From positions 186,001 through 250,000 of the forward strand of contig CAWHNS010000021.1 in assembly GCA_963830715.1 (NCBI GenBank): a stretch of 64,000 nt of DNA, in the 5' to 3' direction. The first letter of the stretch is position 1. The number at the start of each line of letters is the position of its first letter. Origin of the DNA: CAVVMA01 sp963830715. GTDB taxonomy: Bacteria > Desulfobacterota > Binatia > Binatales > Binataceae. Below are positions 17,893 through 28,204 of this stretch, in pieces. Under the pieces are notes generated by a model. It worked only from the letters and a program-made list of their open reading frames with translations, did not search any database and was not told where the DNA came from. A program made the position numbers and the translations under genes.

Positions 17893-18426
17893 ATGGGCAT
17901 CAGAAACTATTTGATCGAAGGCGTTTCCGGCGCCGGCAAAACCACGGTGGGTAATGAATTGCAGCGGCGCGGTTACCATGTCCTCCATGGTGATGATGAG
18001 TTGAAATATCGAGGGAATCCAAAGACGGGGGAACCGCTGAAAGAACCACTCCACAAGAGCGAGTGGGACAAGGCCTTATGGCAGCAGGAGCATCTACTTT
18101 GGGATTTAGACAAAGTAAAATCCGTGATCGCTGATCACAGCATTCCAATCTCCTTCTTCTGCGGCGGCTCCAGAAATTTCGACCGCTTTATTCATTTGCT
18201 TGACGGAGTTTTTATTCTTGAGGTCGACGACATTGATACATTGTACCGGCGGATTGATGAGCGAGTGGCGCTGGACCCAACTGACTTCGGCGGAAAACCA
18301 GAGGAACGCGAACTCATTGCGCGACTGTATGCAACGAAAGAGGATGTTCCGAAGAATGCGATGAGCATTGACGCCACTGCGCCGATCGAACGCGTAGTGG
18401 ATGAGATTTTGGAAAAGTGCAACTAG
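17893..18426 (+). CDS. P-loop kinase-like nucleotide-binding protein, lower GC
   Basis: 177 residues. Walker A is GVSGAGKTT near residue 10. HGDDELKYRG follows, and a Walker B-like VIADHS lies further on, as in small shikimate/adenylate-type kinases of unknown substrate. A GTG at 17881 is an alternative start. The gene uses noticeably more A and T than its surroundings (for example the stretch around 18110-18240) and sits right after a transposase remnant, both signs of horizontal acquisition. Function is not assigned beyond ATP/GTP binding. Confidence 0.7.
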   Translation: MGIRNYLIEGVSGAGKTTVGNELQRRGYHVLHGDDELKYRGNPKTGEPLKEPLHKSEWDKALWQQEHLLWDLDKVKSVIADHSIPISFFCGGSRNFDRFIHLLDGVFILEVDDIDTLYRRIDERVALDPTDFGGKPEERELIARLYATKEDVPKNAMSIDATAPIERVVDEILEKCN

Positions 18427-18537
18427 GTCACGGACGCCCCGGCATTCCCGCCAGACTCAGCGAAATGACCGCAACTCAGGTTGTGGGCGGACGGCCCGCG
18501 AAGTTCAAACTGACCCGCTACCCGCGGCGACAGGAGA

Positions 18538-18582
18538 TTGACTCGCTTCCGGTTCGCAGTCAATAATGACTGACCGGTCAGT
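18538..18582 (+). promoter_or_regulatory. Promoter and 14-bp palindromic operator of the efflux operon
   Basis: TTGACT (18538-18543) and AATAAT (18562-18567) form a plausible promoter with an 18-bp spacer. Immediately downstream, ACTGACCGGTCAGT (18569-18582) is a perfect palindrome covering the start point, just before the TetR gene. Its GACCGGTC core equals that of the operator at 15517. Confidence 0.7.
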
Positions 18583-18600
18583 TCTGTGAAGCAAGCGTCC

Positions 18601-19245
18601 ATGTCAGCGCCCGATTTCGATTCCGGGCAACCGCCGCCGGTCGCCGCCAACGGTCGACTGGCGAAGCGCGACCGGATTGTCGGCGCCGCGCTGAGACTCT
18701 TCGCCCATCAGCCATACCAGGAAGTCACCATGGATAGCGTGGCGAGGCTGGCAGGCGTCGCCAAGGGCACGCTGTACCTCTATTTCGCCTCGAAGGAGGC
18801 GCTCTACCTCGGAATCCTCGTCGATGGGATGGAAAAGGCCGCCCAGGAGAGCGCGCTGGATTCGCAGGCCGGCGTGGCGGAGCGCCTGCGCCGCGCGATC
18901 GTGGCGAGTTTCGGCTTTTACGATACGCATCGCGACTTCCTTCACCTGGTCGCGACCGAGGAGCCGCGGCTCGCGGAGGCGCGCAACCGGCTGATCGACG
19001 ACTTTCGCCAGCGCGGCCTCGAGTTCTTCAGCTCGGTTATCGACGAGGGAATCGCCGGTGGCGTCTTCCGGCCCACCGACTCGCGCGTCGCGGCGCTGGC
19101 GATCATGGGCGCCATCCGCGCCCTGCTGCTCTACTACGGTGAGCGCCGCGATGCCGCCGATTTGAGCCAGGATCTTTTGCGGATGTTGCTGGAAGGCTTG
19201 TCCAACCGCGCGCGAAATTCGCGAAAGGCGCCGCACCCCAGATGA
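18601..19245 (+). CDS. TetR-family repressor of the adjacent ABC efflux operon
   Basis: 214 residues from ATG 18601 (a GTG at 18586 is too close to the predicted transcription start). The HTH is MDSVARLAGVAKGTLYLYFASK, followed by an all-helical regulatory domain. The stop overlaps the ATG of the HlyD-like gene (ATGA at 19242), making it the first cistron of a TetR-HlyD-ABC-permease operon like enteric cecR-ybhGFSR. An operator palindrome precedes it. Ligand unknown. Confidence 0.9.
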   Translation: MSAPDFDSGQPPPVAANGRLAKRDRIVGAALRLFAHQPYQEVTMDSVARLAGVAKGTLYLYFASKEALYLGILVDGMEKAAQESALDSQAGVAERLRRAIVASFGFYDTHRDFLHLVATEEPRLAEARNRLIDDFRQRGLEFFSSVIDEGIAGGVFRPTDSRVAALAIMGAIRALLLYYGERRDAADLSQDLLRMLLEGLSNRARNSRKAPHPR

Positions 19246-20079
19246 AACGCATTTTCCGGCGAATCGTCACGTTCACCATCGTCGCCGCGCTCGGCGTCGG
19301 CGGATACTTCTTCATTCGCACCTACCTCCTCCCGACGATCGACAGGAAGAGGATCGACGTGGTCGGGATGCTTGAAGCGCCGGAGGTGAACATCACCAGC
19401 CGAATCGGAGGCCGGATTGCCGAACTGACTCCGCTCGAAGGCGACCACGTCGAGAAGGGCGAGGTGGTCTGCAAAATCGAGGATATCGACCTGCGCAATC
19501 TGTTGCTCAAAGCCCAGGCCGATCTCCAGCAGTCCCGCGCCAACCTGGAAAGCGCGCAGCTCACGTGGAAGCGTAACAGCGCGCTCTTCAATCAGAAAAT
19601 TATTTCGCATAAGGATTACGACGACTCGCGGATCCAGTTGGCGCAGGCGGAGGCCGCGGTGGCGAGCGCCGAAGCCAACGCGCACTATTACACCGACCAG
19701 CTCGCCGACACGAACATCCGCGCGCCGATCGACGGGATCATCGTCAACAAGGCGCTCGAGGTCGGCGAGTGGGTCACGCCGGGCACGACCATCCTGACAG
19801 TCGACGATTTGTCGACGGTGTGGGCGCGGGTCGACGTGCAGGAGACCGACCTGGGCTGGCTGACGGTCGGCAAATCGGCGCGCGTGAGACTGCCGACCAA
19901 CCCGCCTACGATGCTCCAGGGGCGAATCATGTCGATCGGGCAAGAGGGCGAGTTCGCCACCGAGCATGATGTCCGCCGCGGACGCCAGGACATCCGGACC
20001 TTCTACGTCAAGGTGGAAGTGCTGGAGGCAAAGGGCGACTTGAAGCCAGGCATGACCGCCGAAGTCTCGTTCGAACGCG

Positions 20080-21091
<1,012 letters not shown>

Positions 21092-21094
21092 CCG

Positions 21095-22210
21095 ATGAAG
21101 GCGTGGGCGGTCATGCGGCGCGATCTGATCAAGCAATCGCGCAACCCGATGACGATCATAACGTCGGTGCTGATGCCGATCGTGTACCTGGTGATCATCG
21201 GCAACGCATTCCACGGCGTGCTCAAGAACCTGTCGCTGGCGGTCGTGAGCCAGGACAACGGACCATACGGAACGCGCGTCATCGAGCAGTTGCAGGCGCT
21301 CCAGGTCGGCCCCAAGACCGTCAACCTCTACTACTTGAACGACGCCGGCGACGCGATCCAGGCCGTGCGCGAGGGCCGCTACAAGGGCGCGCTGGTGATT
21401 CCGCCCGATTTCAGCCACCGGGTCGCCGAAGGCCGAATCGCGGAGCTCGGACTGTTCACCGACAATGTCGATGCAATCTCGGCCGACACCCTGAGCGGAG
21501 CACTGGCGGACGCCACCAGCGTGATTCGCCAGCAATTCGTCACCGCGCGCGAACCGAAGCTCAACCAGATCGTGCTGCGTCCCACCGAATTGTTCACCAC
21601 CGTGGACTACGATCGCTCGCTAATCCCCGGCGTGATCGTGATGGCGCTGTTCATGGGCTCGCTGATGTCGGGCGTGTTCAACTGGGTGATGGACAAGTTC
21701 ATGGGCATCACGGAATGCTACCTGGTAACGCCGCTGTCGCGATGGGAGATCGCGGGCGGGATGCTCGCCAGCGGAGTTGTAATCACGAGCTTCGCCGCGA
21801 TAATCGTGCTGTTCACCGGTCTGCTGATCACCGGCGGCACAATCGAAGGCGGATTCCCGGCGCTGGGGATGATCGTGTTCCTGATCGTGGTCGGCGGCAC
21901 CGGGCTGCTGGCGATGACGTTCGCGATGCTCGGTCGCGCGGGCCATCCGCGGCTGGTCGGGATGTTCTCCGGCTTCCTGAACGTGATCCTGTTCTTCCCG
22001 AGCGGCGCGATCTATCCGGTGGAGAGCTTTCCGCCGTGGTTGCGGGCGTTCGCCGCCTACAATCCCGAGACCCATCTGGTCAGCGCGCTCAAATCGATTC
22101 TGTTCAAAGGCGCCGACCTCGCCGCGGTCGCAGGCGACCTGATCTTCCTGATCGTGTTCATGATGCTGGCGCTGGTAACTGCAAGCGTCTCGTTCAAGCG
22201 GACACTTTAA
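21095..22210 (+). CDS. ABC-2 type exporter permease
   Basis: 371 residues. One N-terminal helix (about 20-40) precedes a large extracytoplasmic domain of about 150 residues, then five more helices with the ABC-2 features PGVIVMALFMGSLMSG and the ECYLVTPLSRWEI cytoplasmic loop. A C-terminal FFPSGAIYPVESFP precedes the last helix. It begins three bases after the ATPase stop. With a single permease gene visible it probably works as a homodimer. Likely cargo is a hydrophobic or cationic toxic compound, by family only. Confidence 0.92.
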   Translation: MKAWAVMRRDLIKQSRNPMTIITSVLMPIVYLVIIGNAFHGVLKNLSLAVVSQDNGPYGTRVIEQLQALQVGPKTVNLYYLNDAGDAIQAVREGRYKGALVIPPDFSHRVAEGRIAELGLFTDNVDAISADTLSGALADATSVIRQQFVTAREPKLNQIVLRPTELFTTVDYDRSLIPGVIVMALFMGSLMSGVFNWVMDKFMGITECYLVTPLSRWEIAGGMLASGVVITSFAAIIVLFTGLLITGGTIEGGFPALGMIVFLIVVGGTGLLAMTFAMLGRAGHPRLVGMFSGFLNVILFFPSGAIYPVESFPPWLRAFAAYNPETHLVSALKSILFKGADLAAVAGDLIFLIVFMMLALVTASVSFKRTL

Positions 22211-22261
22211 GCGGGAAAAGCCGGTACCGCCAAACCAGCCGAATTCGGCAGCGACGGCGGG

Positions 22262-23464
22262 TCACTCCGCAGGCGACCAACCCTGATTTGGCGGAAACCG
22301 GTCGGGAAAGAAGATCGCGGAATGGGGAATCATCCCTCTCGACGAGGGATTCCAGTTGCGCGCCTCAATGAAGGCGGTGCTCTCGATCAACGGCACCTGG
22401 CTGAAAGCCGTGGTTTGCTCGTTCCAGGCCGAGATAGCTGCGATGTTCTTGTTTGCGGCATCGCTGCCCTGCGCGGCTGCTTTCTGCCACCATTGTCGCA
22501 CGAGCGCCGCGTTCTTCGGAAAGTTCAGGTCCGCCTGAATCATCCATATCATCACGCCGAGATTGACCTGCGCCTCCGGCACCCCCTGAGCCGCCGCGGG
22601 GTAGTAGAGATTGCTGGCGCCTCGGCCGCCATAACCCGGGCCAACCCCCCAACCCTTGTCGAGCATCAAGCCAAGGTTGAACTCTGCGGCGGGACTGCCC
22701 TGGTAGGCCGCCGCGCAAAACCATGGGCCGGCCTTCAAAAAATCCTTCGGAACCCCAGGCGCACCGACCCCGAACACATAGCCTACGTTGGTGGCCGCAT
22801 TCGGGTCGCCGCGTTGGGCCGCTTCCCTCAGCGACGCCCATGCGCGGATATCGCCCTTCAGAGTCTTATCCGCGAGGTCGTCAACCTGATGCCAGTCCAT
22901 CGGCCGCGGCGCCGTCCTGGGGTTGGCGTAAAAGTAAACATCATAATCAGTGATACCGGGCTGATCGGCGGCAGAGGGCAAAACTTCCCAGCGCATGACC
23001 GGCATCATGCCGCACAGCTTTACAGCGGTAAGCGTGCCGCCGATCACCGGGCCCTTCATTCCCCGCGCGCGCATCGCGGCGACCACGTCGGGAAAATCGG
23101 GGAAGTCGAGCGGGATTGGCTCAGTGCCCCAACTCACCGCTCCTCCGAGCGCCTGGTCGCTCTCAGGACCGATGCCTTCCCGAACCAGGTAGCCGGTAAA
23201 GTCGCTCGGGGCATAGAACTCCAAGGTGGTCTCAAACGGGCCGCCCTGGCTGGCGACCTCGACATTCACGAGGATCGCATCTGCATGCCAGCGGCGGGCT
23301 TTCTTCATCGCCGCCTCCGCGAGGCGGGGCAGGCCCGACGGCGCGCTCGAGCCCTGCTGAGACTCCGGCTCCGGTTCGGGCCGGTGGCATCCCCACGCGC
23401 TCGCTAGCGCGAGCAGGGCCGAAAGAGCGATTGTCCCACGCATCGCTGTTGGTCTCTTTCTCAT
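22262..23464 (-). CDS. Sel1-repeat lipoprotein
   Basis: About 400 residues from ATG 23464; an ATG at 23443 has a better purine-rich leader. The lipoprotein signal ends in ASAWGC. A middle region of unknown fold (about 45-200) is followed by Sel1-like helical repeats with AAQRGDPNAATNVGYVFGVG, AAYQGSPAAEFNLGLML, AAAQGVPEAQVNLGVMI and AAAQGSDAANKNI. Sel1 repeats mediate protein-protein contacts. It faces the periplasm or outer membrane and converges with the ABC operon. Specific partner unknown. Confidence 0.85.
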   Translation of the reverse strand: MRKRPTAMRGTIALSALLALASAWGCHRPEPEPESQQGSSAPSGLPRLAEAAMKKARRWHADAILVNVEVASQGGPFETTLEFYAPSDFTGYLVREGIGPESDQALGGAVSWGTEPIPLDFPDFPDVVAAMRARGMKGPVIGGTLTAVKLCGMMPVMRWEVLPSAADQPGITDYDVYFYANPRTAPRPMDWHQVDDLADKTLKGDIRAWASLREAAQRGDPNAATNVGYVFGVGAPGVPKDFLKAGPWFCAAAYQGSPAAEFNLGLMLDKGWGVGPGYGGRGASNLYYPAAAQGVPEAQVNLGVMIWMIQADLNFPKNAALVRQWWQKAAAQGSDAANKNIAAISAWNEQTTAFSQVPLIESTAFIEARNWNPSSRGMIPHSAIFFPDRFPPNQGWSPAE

Positions 23465-23608
23465 CGGGGCGCGGTTGGACGTATCTGTCCGCCGGTCTTT
23501 CTCTATCAAATTCGGCTAAGCTTCTCATCAGAAAGGCACGAAGACACAAACGATATTTTCTTCTTGCGCCTGCCTTTGTGTCTTCGTGGTTCTATCTCCG
23601 GCCCCTGG

Positions 23609-24613
23609 CTACGGGCGGGCGCCCGGTAATCGCGATTGCATCGTGAACGGATACTCCGGCGGGAGCGCGCTGGCCGCTTCAAGCGCTTCCAGTTCCGCAT
23701 CTTCGAGACGCAAGCCCACCGCGCCGAGGTTGTCCTCCGCCTGCTCGAGCGTGCGCGCGCCGATTATCACCGAGCTGACTCCGGGTTGCTGATTCACCCA
23801 CGCCAGCGCGACTTGCGACGGCGTGCGACCGCGCTCGCGCGCGACCTGCTCGACCGCCTCGAGCACGGAATAGTTGCGATCGTCCTTGAGCCGATTCCAC
23901 ATATCGAGGCGGGTCAGGCGCGCGTTCTCGGGTGGCTGCTGCCCGCGCCGGTATTTGCCAGTGAGGAATCCACCGCCCAACGGGCTCCACGGAATCACGC
24001 CGACGCCCTCCGACCGGCAGAGCGGCAATATCTCGCGCTCGATCTCGCGACAGATGAGGCTGTACTGCGGCTGGAGGCAGTCGAATCGGGCGAGTCCGGC
24101 CTTATCGCTGACCCACAGGCTCTTCATCAATTGCCAGGCCGCGAAATTCGAGGCGCCCGCATAGCGCACCTTGCCCTGATGCACGAGGTCGTCGATTGCC
24201 CGCAGGGTCTCTTCGACCGGCGTCTCGAAGTCCCAGGAATGGACCTGGTAGAGATCGATGTAATCGATGCCCATCCGCTTCAGGCTGCTCTCGACTTCCT
24301 CCATGATGTGCTTGCGCGACAGGCCCCAATCATTCGGTCCCACGGGCTTGCCCATGAAGATGTTGGCGTTGAAGCGGACCTTGGTGGCCAGGACGAGTTG
24401 ATGCCGACGCTCCCTGATGGCGCGGCCCGTGATCTCCTCCGAGGCGCCCGCCGCGTACACGTTGGCGGTGTCCAGAAAATTGCCGCCTGCCTCGACAAAG
24501 CGATCCACGATTCGGCGAGCCTCGCGCTCGTCGGTCTCGCGGCCGAAGGTCATGCATCCGAGGCAGAGTTCCGAGACCTTTAGTCCTGTTGCGCCAATTC
24601 GTCGATATTGCAC
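23609..24613 (-). CDS. Aldo/keto reductase
   Basis: 334 residues forming an intact (beta/alpha)8 AKR barrel. The catalytic tetrad is Asp48 and Tyr53 (FLDTANVY), Lys78 (LATKV) and His125 (QVHSWD). NADPH contacts are suggested by GASNFA, IPWSPLGGG and SSVIIGART. It is close to the YajO/voltage-channel-beta-like group of AKRs, which reduce diverse aldehydes and ketones. It is a stand-alone gene, divergent from the structured region at 24.7-24.9 kb. Confidence 0.92.
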   Translation of the reverse strand: MQYRRIGATGLKVSELCLGCMTFGRETDEREARRIVDRFVEAGGNFLDTANVYAAGASEEITGRAIRERRHQLVLATKVRFNANIFMGKPVGPNDWGLSRKHIMEEVESSLKRMGIDYIDLYQVHSWDFETPVEETLRAIDDLVHQGKVRYAGASNFAAWQLMKSLWVSDKAGLARFDCLQPQYSLICREIEREILPLCRSEGVGVIPWSPLGGGFLTGKYRRGQQPPENARLTRLDMWNRLKDDRNYSVLEAVEQVARERGRTPSQVALAWVNQQPGVSSVIIGARTLEQAEDNLGAVGLRLEDAELEALEAASALPPEYPFTMQSRLPGARP

Positions 24614-24713
24614 TTGTGATGTCTCCTTCGTTGCTTAGTCTACAAACCGGCCGGACAGTCGCGAGGCCCGGAACTCGCACCGATCACCCCGCCATTCGGT
24701 CCCAGCGACTGTT

Positions 24714-24893
24714 TGAATATCCCGCAAACGCTCCCGTCTAAAATCATGGACGCGTGCTGTGCGCCAAAAAACAGCCGCGGTCCGAGTCGCTTCCTCCCTC
24801 CTACCAGAGCGGAGCAGTTTCCGTGACGGCTCGCTTCTGGGGCAGGCGGGCGTTGGGGAGTCTCCCCCCTCTCCAATTGCCCGCCTCTTTTTT
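24714..24893 (+). ncRNA. Candidate small RNA (promoter plus strong terminator, no reading frame)
   Basis: The 335-bp gap between the divergent genes holds TTGAAT at about 24714, TCTAAA about 18 bp later, and a strong terminator at 24844-24893, but no supported coding frame between them. That would give a transcript of about 150 nt. It does not resemble SRP RNA, tmRNA or RNase P RNA by eye. It could instead be a leader or attenuator for the lipoprotein gene at 24950. Confidence 0.35.
24844..24893 (+). terminator. Long two-tier intrinsic terminator with no gene upstream
   Basis: Outer stem AGGCGGGC (24844-24851) pairs with GCCCGCCT (24879-24886). An inner stem TTGGGGAG (24853-24860) pairs with CTCTCCAA (24869-24876) with one G-T wobble. 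TTTTTT follows at 24888-24893. The only gene upstream is read on the other strand, away from it. Confidence 0.8.
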
Positions 24894-24949
24894 GGACCGC
24901 ATCTGTATCCTTGACAGTCGCCGTATCAGCCGTCAAAGCTGGACACCTC

Positions 24950-26407
24950 ATGCGACTGCTCCGTTTCGGCTTGCTGCTTTTCCCGGCGCTTCTGATTCTG
25001 AACGCGCTCCTGCCCGGATGCGGCGGAGGCGGCGGAGGGGGGTTGCCGACTCCCGGCCCACCCGGGCCCTACATTGTTTCTATCACGATATGCGTCGGGG
25101 CGGCCGCAGCTCCGACACCGACTCCGACACCAGTGACCCACCCGACTCCGACTCCGACTCCCTGCCCCGCCGCTACCAGCACCTCCGTGATGCAGGGCGC
25201 GATGATCGCCTTTCACGCGATGGCGACCACCAACACCGGATCGATGCCGGACATCACCACCGCCTCCGGGACGCTCTGGACATCGAGCCAGCCCGACATT
25301 CTCCAAGTGACCCAACCGGGCGTGTTTTCCGGCGCATCCGAGGGATGCGCCTGCATCACCGCAAGCTCGGGAGGAATTTCGAGCAATCCGGTGGGAATCG
25401 CGGTGCTCGGCGTCTCGACTCCTTCGTGCGCGCCTTGCAGTGCTTCCACCGATCGAAGCGCCGCGGTGCTCCAATGGACATTCGACGCGGGCGCTCCCAT
25501 TCGCGGGCCGATCGCGGTCGGTCCCGATGACAATCTCTACTTCGTCTCGGCCGACGGCTTCATGCACGCACTCGACGCGCGGGGCCGCGAGCGTTTCCGC
25601 CGGCATGCGGATTCGATCGCGTCCGCGACAGGCTTCGGCGGTGAGGTCTACGCGCAGGGAATTGACGGCGTTCTGCGTGCGATCGCGCCGGACGGCGCCG
25701 AGTTGTGGAATCTCTCCGACGGCAGTGCCGCGGGCGCTCTCGCCGTAGCCGCGGACGGAACAATCTACGCCGGCGCGGATGGCGCCCTGCTCTCCATCAG
25801 CTCGGACGGGCGCCGCAATTGGCGCGCCGCTATCGGCGAGGTCGCGGCGATAGCGCCGATTCCCGACGGCGGCGTGATCGCGGCCGTCGCGGGCGGGCGC
25901 CTCGCCGCGTTCTCCTCGTCCGGTATCGAGCGATGGACGTTCATGCCGGACGGCGGCGCCTCCGGCCCGATCGCGATCGCCGATGGAATCGCTTACGCAG
26001 GTTCGGCAGGCGGCTACCTTCACGCTATCGCGCTCGAGTCCGGCGCGGAACTGTGGCGTATCGCGACGACCGGTACGAATGCACCGATTCGGTCAGGCCC
26101 TGCCGTCGGCGATGACGGCAATATCTACTTCGGGTCGGATCGATTCTACGCCGCCTCTCCCGATGGCGTTATCGTCGAGAAATATGACATTCCGGACGCC
26201 GGCGACGCGGCGCCCCTCACGCTCGACGGCGGAGGAATATTGCTGCCGGGAGACGACGGTCTGATCGCGGCAGTTGACGCAGACGGGAGCTATCGATGGG
26301 GCGCGAGGCTGAACGGTCCAATAGAAGCGATCGCCACCGCCGCCGCGACAGGTCGGAACTTGATCTACATCGGCAACGCAAGCGGCCGTATCTACGCTAT
26401 CAAGTAG
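24950..26407 (+). CDS. PQQ-type beta-propeller lipoprotein
   Basis: 485 residues from ATG 24950. The signal has lipobox LLPGC, followed by a poly-glycine stretch and a Thr-Pro linker (PTPTPTP repeats) before a cysteine-rich Ig-like segment (about 90-175). The C-terminal half is a PQQ/quinoprotein-type propeller with repeats of the form DDNLYFVSADGFMHALD, DGTIYAGADGALLSI and DGNIYFGSDRFYAASPDG. No PQQ or metal ligands are obvious, so it is probably structural or binding. Surface or periplasmic. A 13-residue longer start at 24911 is unlikely. Confidence 0.85.
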   Translation: MRLLRFGLLLFPALLILNALLPGCGGGGGGGLPTPGPPGPYIVSITICVGAAAAPTPTPTPVTHPTPTPTPCPAATSTSVMQGAMIAFHAMATTNTGSMPDITTASGTLWTSSQPDILQVTQPGVFSGASEGCACITASSGGISSNPVGIAVLGVSTPSCAPCSASTDRSAAVLQWTFDAGAPIRGPIAVGPDDNLYFVSADGFMHALDARGRERFRRHADSIASATGFGGEVYAQGIDGVLRAIAPDGAELWNLSDGSAAGALAVAADGTIYAGADGALLSISSDGRRNWRAAIGEVAAIAPIPDGGVIAAVAGGRLAAFSSSGIERWTFMPDGGASGPIAIADGIAYAGSAGGYLHAIALESGAELWRIATTGTNAPIRSGPAVGDDGNIYFGSDRFYAASPDGVIVEKYDIPDAGDAAPLTLDGGGILLPGDDGLIAAVDADGSYRWGARLNGPIEAIATAAATGRNLIYIGNASGRIYAIK

Positions 26408-26453
26408 CTCTCGCATTCTCCGTGGGGACGTAGAGAAAGGTCATGGGGCGGAA

Positions 26454-26504
26454 GAAGCGAGCCCCGAAGTGAAAAACGGAAGCGAAGCGAGCCCGAAGTG
26501 AAAA
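26454..26504 (+). repeat. Short tandem duplication over the permease start
   Basis: GAAGCGAGCCCCGAAGTGAAAA (26454-26475) is repeated as a one-base-shorter copy at 26484-26504. The second copy contains the GTG used to start the FtsX-type permease; the first contains an equivalent GTG. Confidence 0.6.
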
Positions 26505-27652
26505 CAATGCTGGCGCTTCTTCCGCTGGCCGCGCATAACCTGTTGCGCCGCAACCGCAGGCGCACGATTCTCACCCTTTCAACCGTCGCGGCCGCGACGC
26601 TGGTGTTCTGCGCGGTGATGGCCGTGCCTTACGTCACGTCGCGGATCGCCCATATCGCCGATGAGTCCCCGCGCCTGGTGGTTGTCAATCGCGCCTCACC
26701 CCGCTACGAACTTCCCGAGTCTTACTATGACAAGATCGTGAGCCTGCCCGACGTCGTTGCCGTCAACCGGATGCTCTGGTTGGGCGGCGTCTATGATGAC
26801 CCCAAGGATCAGTTCCCCACGATGGCGATGGATGCGGACAACCTCGAGGTTGTGTGGCCCGAGTATCGGTTCCAGCCGGCAATGCTGGCCGAGTTCAGAA
26901 GGCTCAAGAACGCGGCGCTGGTCGGCGCCGCGACGATGCATCGCTTCGGATGGCGCGTCGGCCAGGATGTCGCGCTGAGGAGCCAAATCTATCCGGTGAC
27001 GTTGACCTTCCGAATCGCCGGCGCTTACGACCAGGGACCCGATTTGACCGCCTTCATGTTCCGTCGGGACTACCTTGACGCCGCCCTGCACAATGTCGGG
27101 AAAGTGGACTTTCTGTGGGTGCGATGCGCCAGCGTGGAGGCGACCACCCGCGTCGCGCAGGCGATTGACGAAATGTTCAGGAACTCGGGCGCGGAAACTC
27201 AGACCAGCACCGAAAAGGCGTTCCTCACCGACCTCCTGGCCCGCTTCCAGCCGCTCACCCGGATCATCGAGGGAATCGGGATCATCTCGGTCGTCGCACT
27301 GGCGCTCGCCATCCTCAACGCCACCTCGATGAGCCTGCGCGAGCGGCGAAACGAGCTCGCCGTGCTGAGGAGCCTCGGCTTCGTCGGCGGCCAGATCCTC
27401 GTCTCGCTTGCGCTCGAAGGCGTGCTGGTCGCGGTCGGTGGCGGAATACTGGGCACGCTGCTGGCGCGCGCGGCGCTCGGATGGGCGCGCGGCTCGGTTC
27501 CGGCGCTCGGGCCGTTACTGTCCTTCGGGCTGCCGAACGGGGTGATGGCCGAGGGAATCGGGGCCGCGCTCGTGATCGGGCTGGTATCGGCAGTCGCGCC
27601 CGCAATCGCGGCCCTGCGCTCGGGCGTGGCCGACACGCTGCGCCGCGTGTGA
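26498..27652 (+). CDS. FtsX/MacB-type ABC permease
   Basis: 384 residues. The N-terminal helix (about 20-42) is followed by a periplasmic MacB-PCD-like domain (about 50-235). Three C-terminal helices carry FtsX landmarks: IGIISVVALALAILNATSMSLRERRNELAVLRSLGF, then two more segments ending APAIAALR and TLRRV. Such permeases pair with a LolD/MacB-type ATPase, which is not adjacent here, so the partner must be encoded elsewhere. Start GTG 26498 or ATG 26507. Confidence 0.87.
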   Translation: MKTMLALLPLAAHNLLRRNRRRTILTLSTVAAATLVFCAVMAVPYVTSRIAHIADESPRLVVVNRASPRYELPESYYDKIVSLPDVVAVNRMLWLGGVYDDPKDQFPTMAMDADNLEVVWPEYRFQPAMLAEFRRLKNAALVGAATMHRFGWRVGQDVALRSQIYPVTLTFRIAGAYDQGPDLTAFMFRRDYLDAALHNVGKVDFLWVRCASVEATTRVAQAIDEMFRNSGAETQTSTEKAFLTDLLARFQPLTRIIEGIGIISVVALALAILNATSMSLRERRNELAVLRSLGFVGGQILVSLALEGVLVAVGGGILGTLLARAALGWARGSVPALGPLLSFGLPNGVMAEGIGAALVIGLVSAVAPAIAALRSGVADTLRRV

Positions 27653-27677
27653 CCCGATAGTCCATCGCAAGTGACAA

Positions 27678-28118
27678 GTGAAATCCGCGCTGCCAATCGT
27701 GGTCGTCAGGGTCGTGACGCCGGCTCAATTGGCGGATGCGTACTCGATTCGGCGCCGCGTCTTCATCGAAGAACAGCAAGTGCCCGAGGAAATCGAGATG
27801 GACTCCGATGACGCGCGCGCATTCCATGCGCTCGCGCTCGCGGGTGGCGAAGCGATCGGATGCGGCAGGATGGTCGTGCATGGCGCGGAGACAAAGATCG
27901 GGCGGATGGCGGTGGTGCGCGACTGGCGAGAGAGGGGCGCAGGCCGCGCGATCCTGGAATTCCTGATCGAAGCCGCGCGCGCGAGCGGCTGCCGGAAGGC
28001 GGTGCTGCACGCGCAGCTCCACGCGGAAGTTTTCTACCTGAAGAACGGTTTCACTCCAGTCGGCGAAGTATTCGAGGAAGCGGGCATTCCACATCGCAGG
28101 ATGGAGCGCGCCCTGTGA
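27678..28118 (+). CDS. GNAT acetyltransferase, ElaA-like
   Basis: 146 residues with the GNAT core: SIRRRVFIEEQQVPEEIE at the N-terminus, GRMVV, IGRMAVVRDWRERGAGRAILEFLI (acetyl-CoA pyrophosphate loop) and YLKNGFTPVGEVFEEAGIPH. The FxxEQxVP and EAGIPH motifs point to the ElaA/YjcF subgroup, whose substrates are poorly defined. The start is GTG 27678. It follows the permease by about 25 bp and could be in its transcript. Confidence 0.88.
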   Translation: MKSALPIVVVRVVTPAQLADAYSIRRRVFIEEQQVPEEIEMDSDDARAFHALALAGGEAIGCGRMVVHGAETKIGRMAVVRDWRERGAGRAILEFLIEAARASGCRKAVLHAQLHAEVFYLKNGFTPVGEVFEEAGIPHRRMERAL

Positions 28119-28156
28119 CCGGAGTGTCTGCCGCTGCCTTCCCCCTGCTTGCGTAG

Positions 28157-28176
28157 GGGCGGGTCGCGACCCGCCC
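28157..28176. repeat. Perfect 20-bp palindrome in an intergenic repeat region
   Basis: GGGCGGGTCGCGACCCGCCC is a perfect palindrome. Sequences of this GTAGGGGCGGG...CCCGCCC type are widespread dispersed repeats in GC-rich genomes. The 28119-28692 gap holds this and two other inverted repeats but no gene I can support. Confidence 0.6.
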
Positions 28177-28204
28177 GTCTCGGGATGTTCGCCGGTTTCT
28201 GGTT

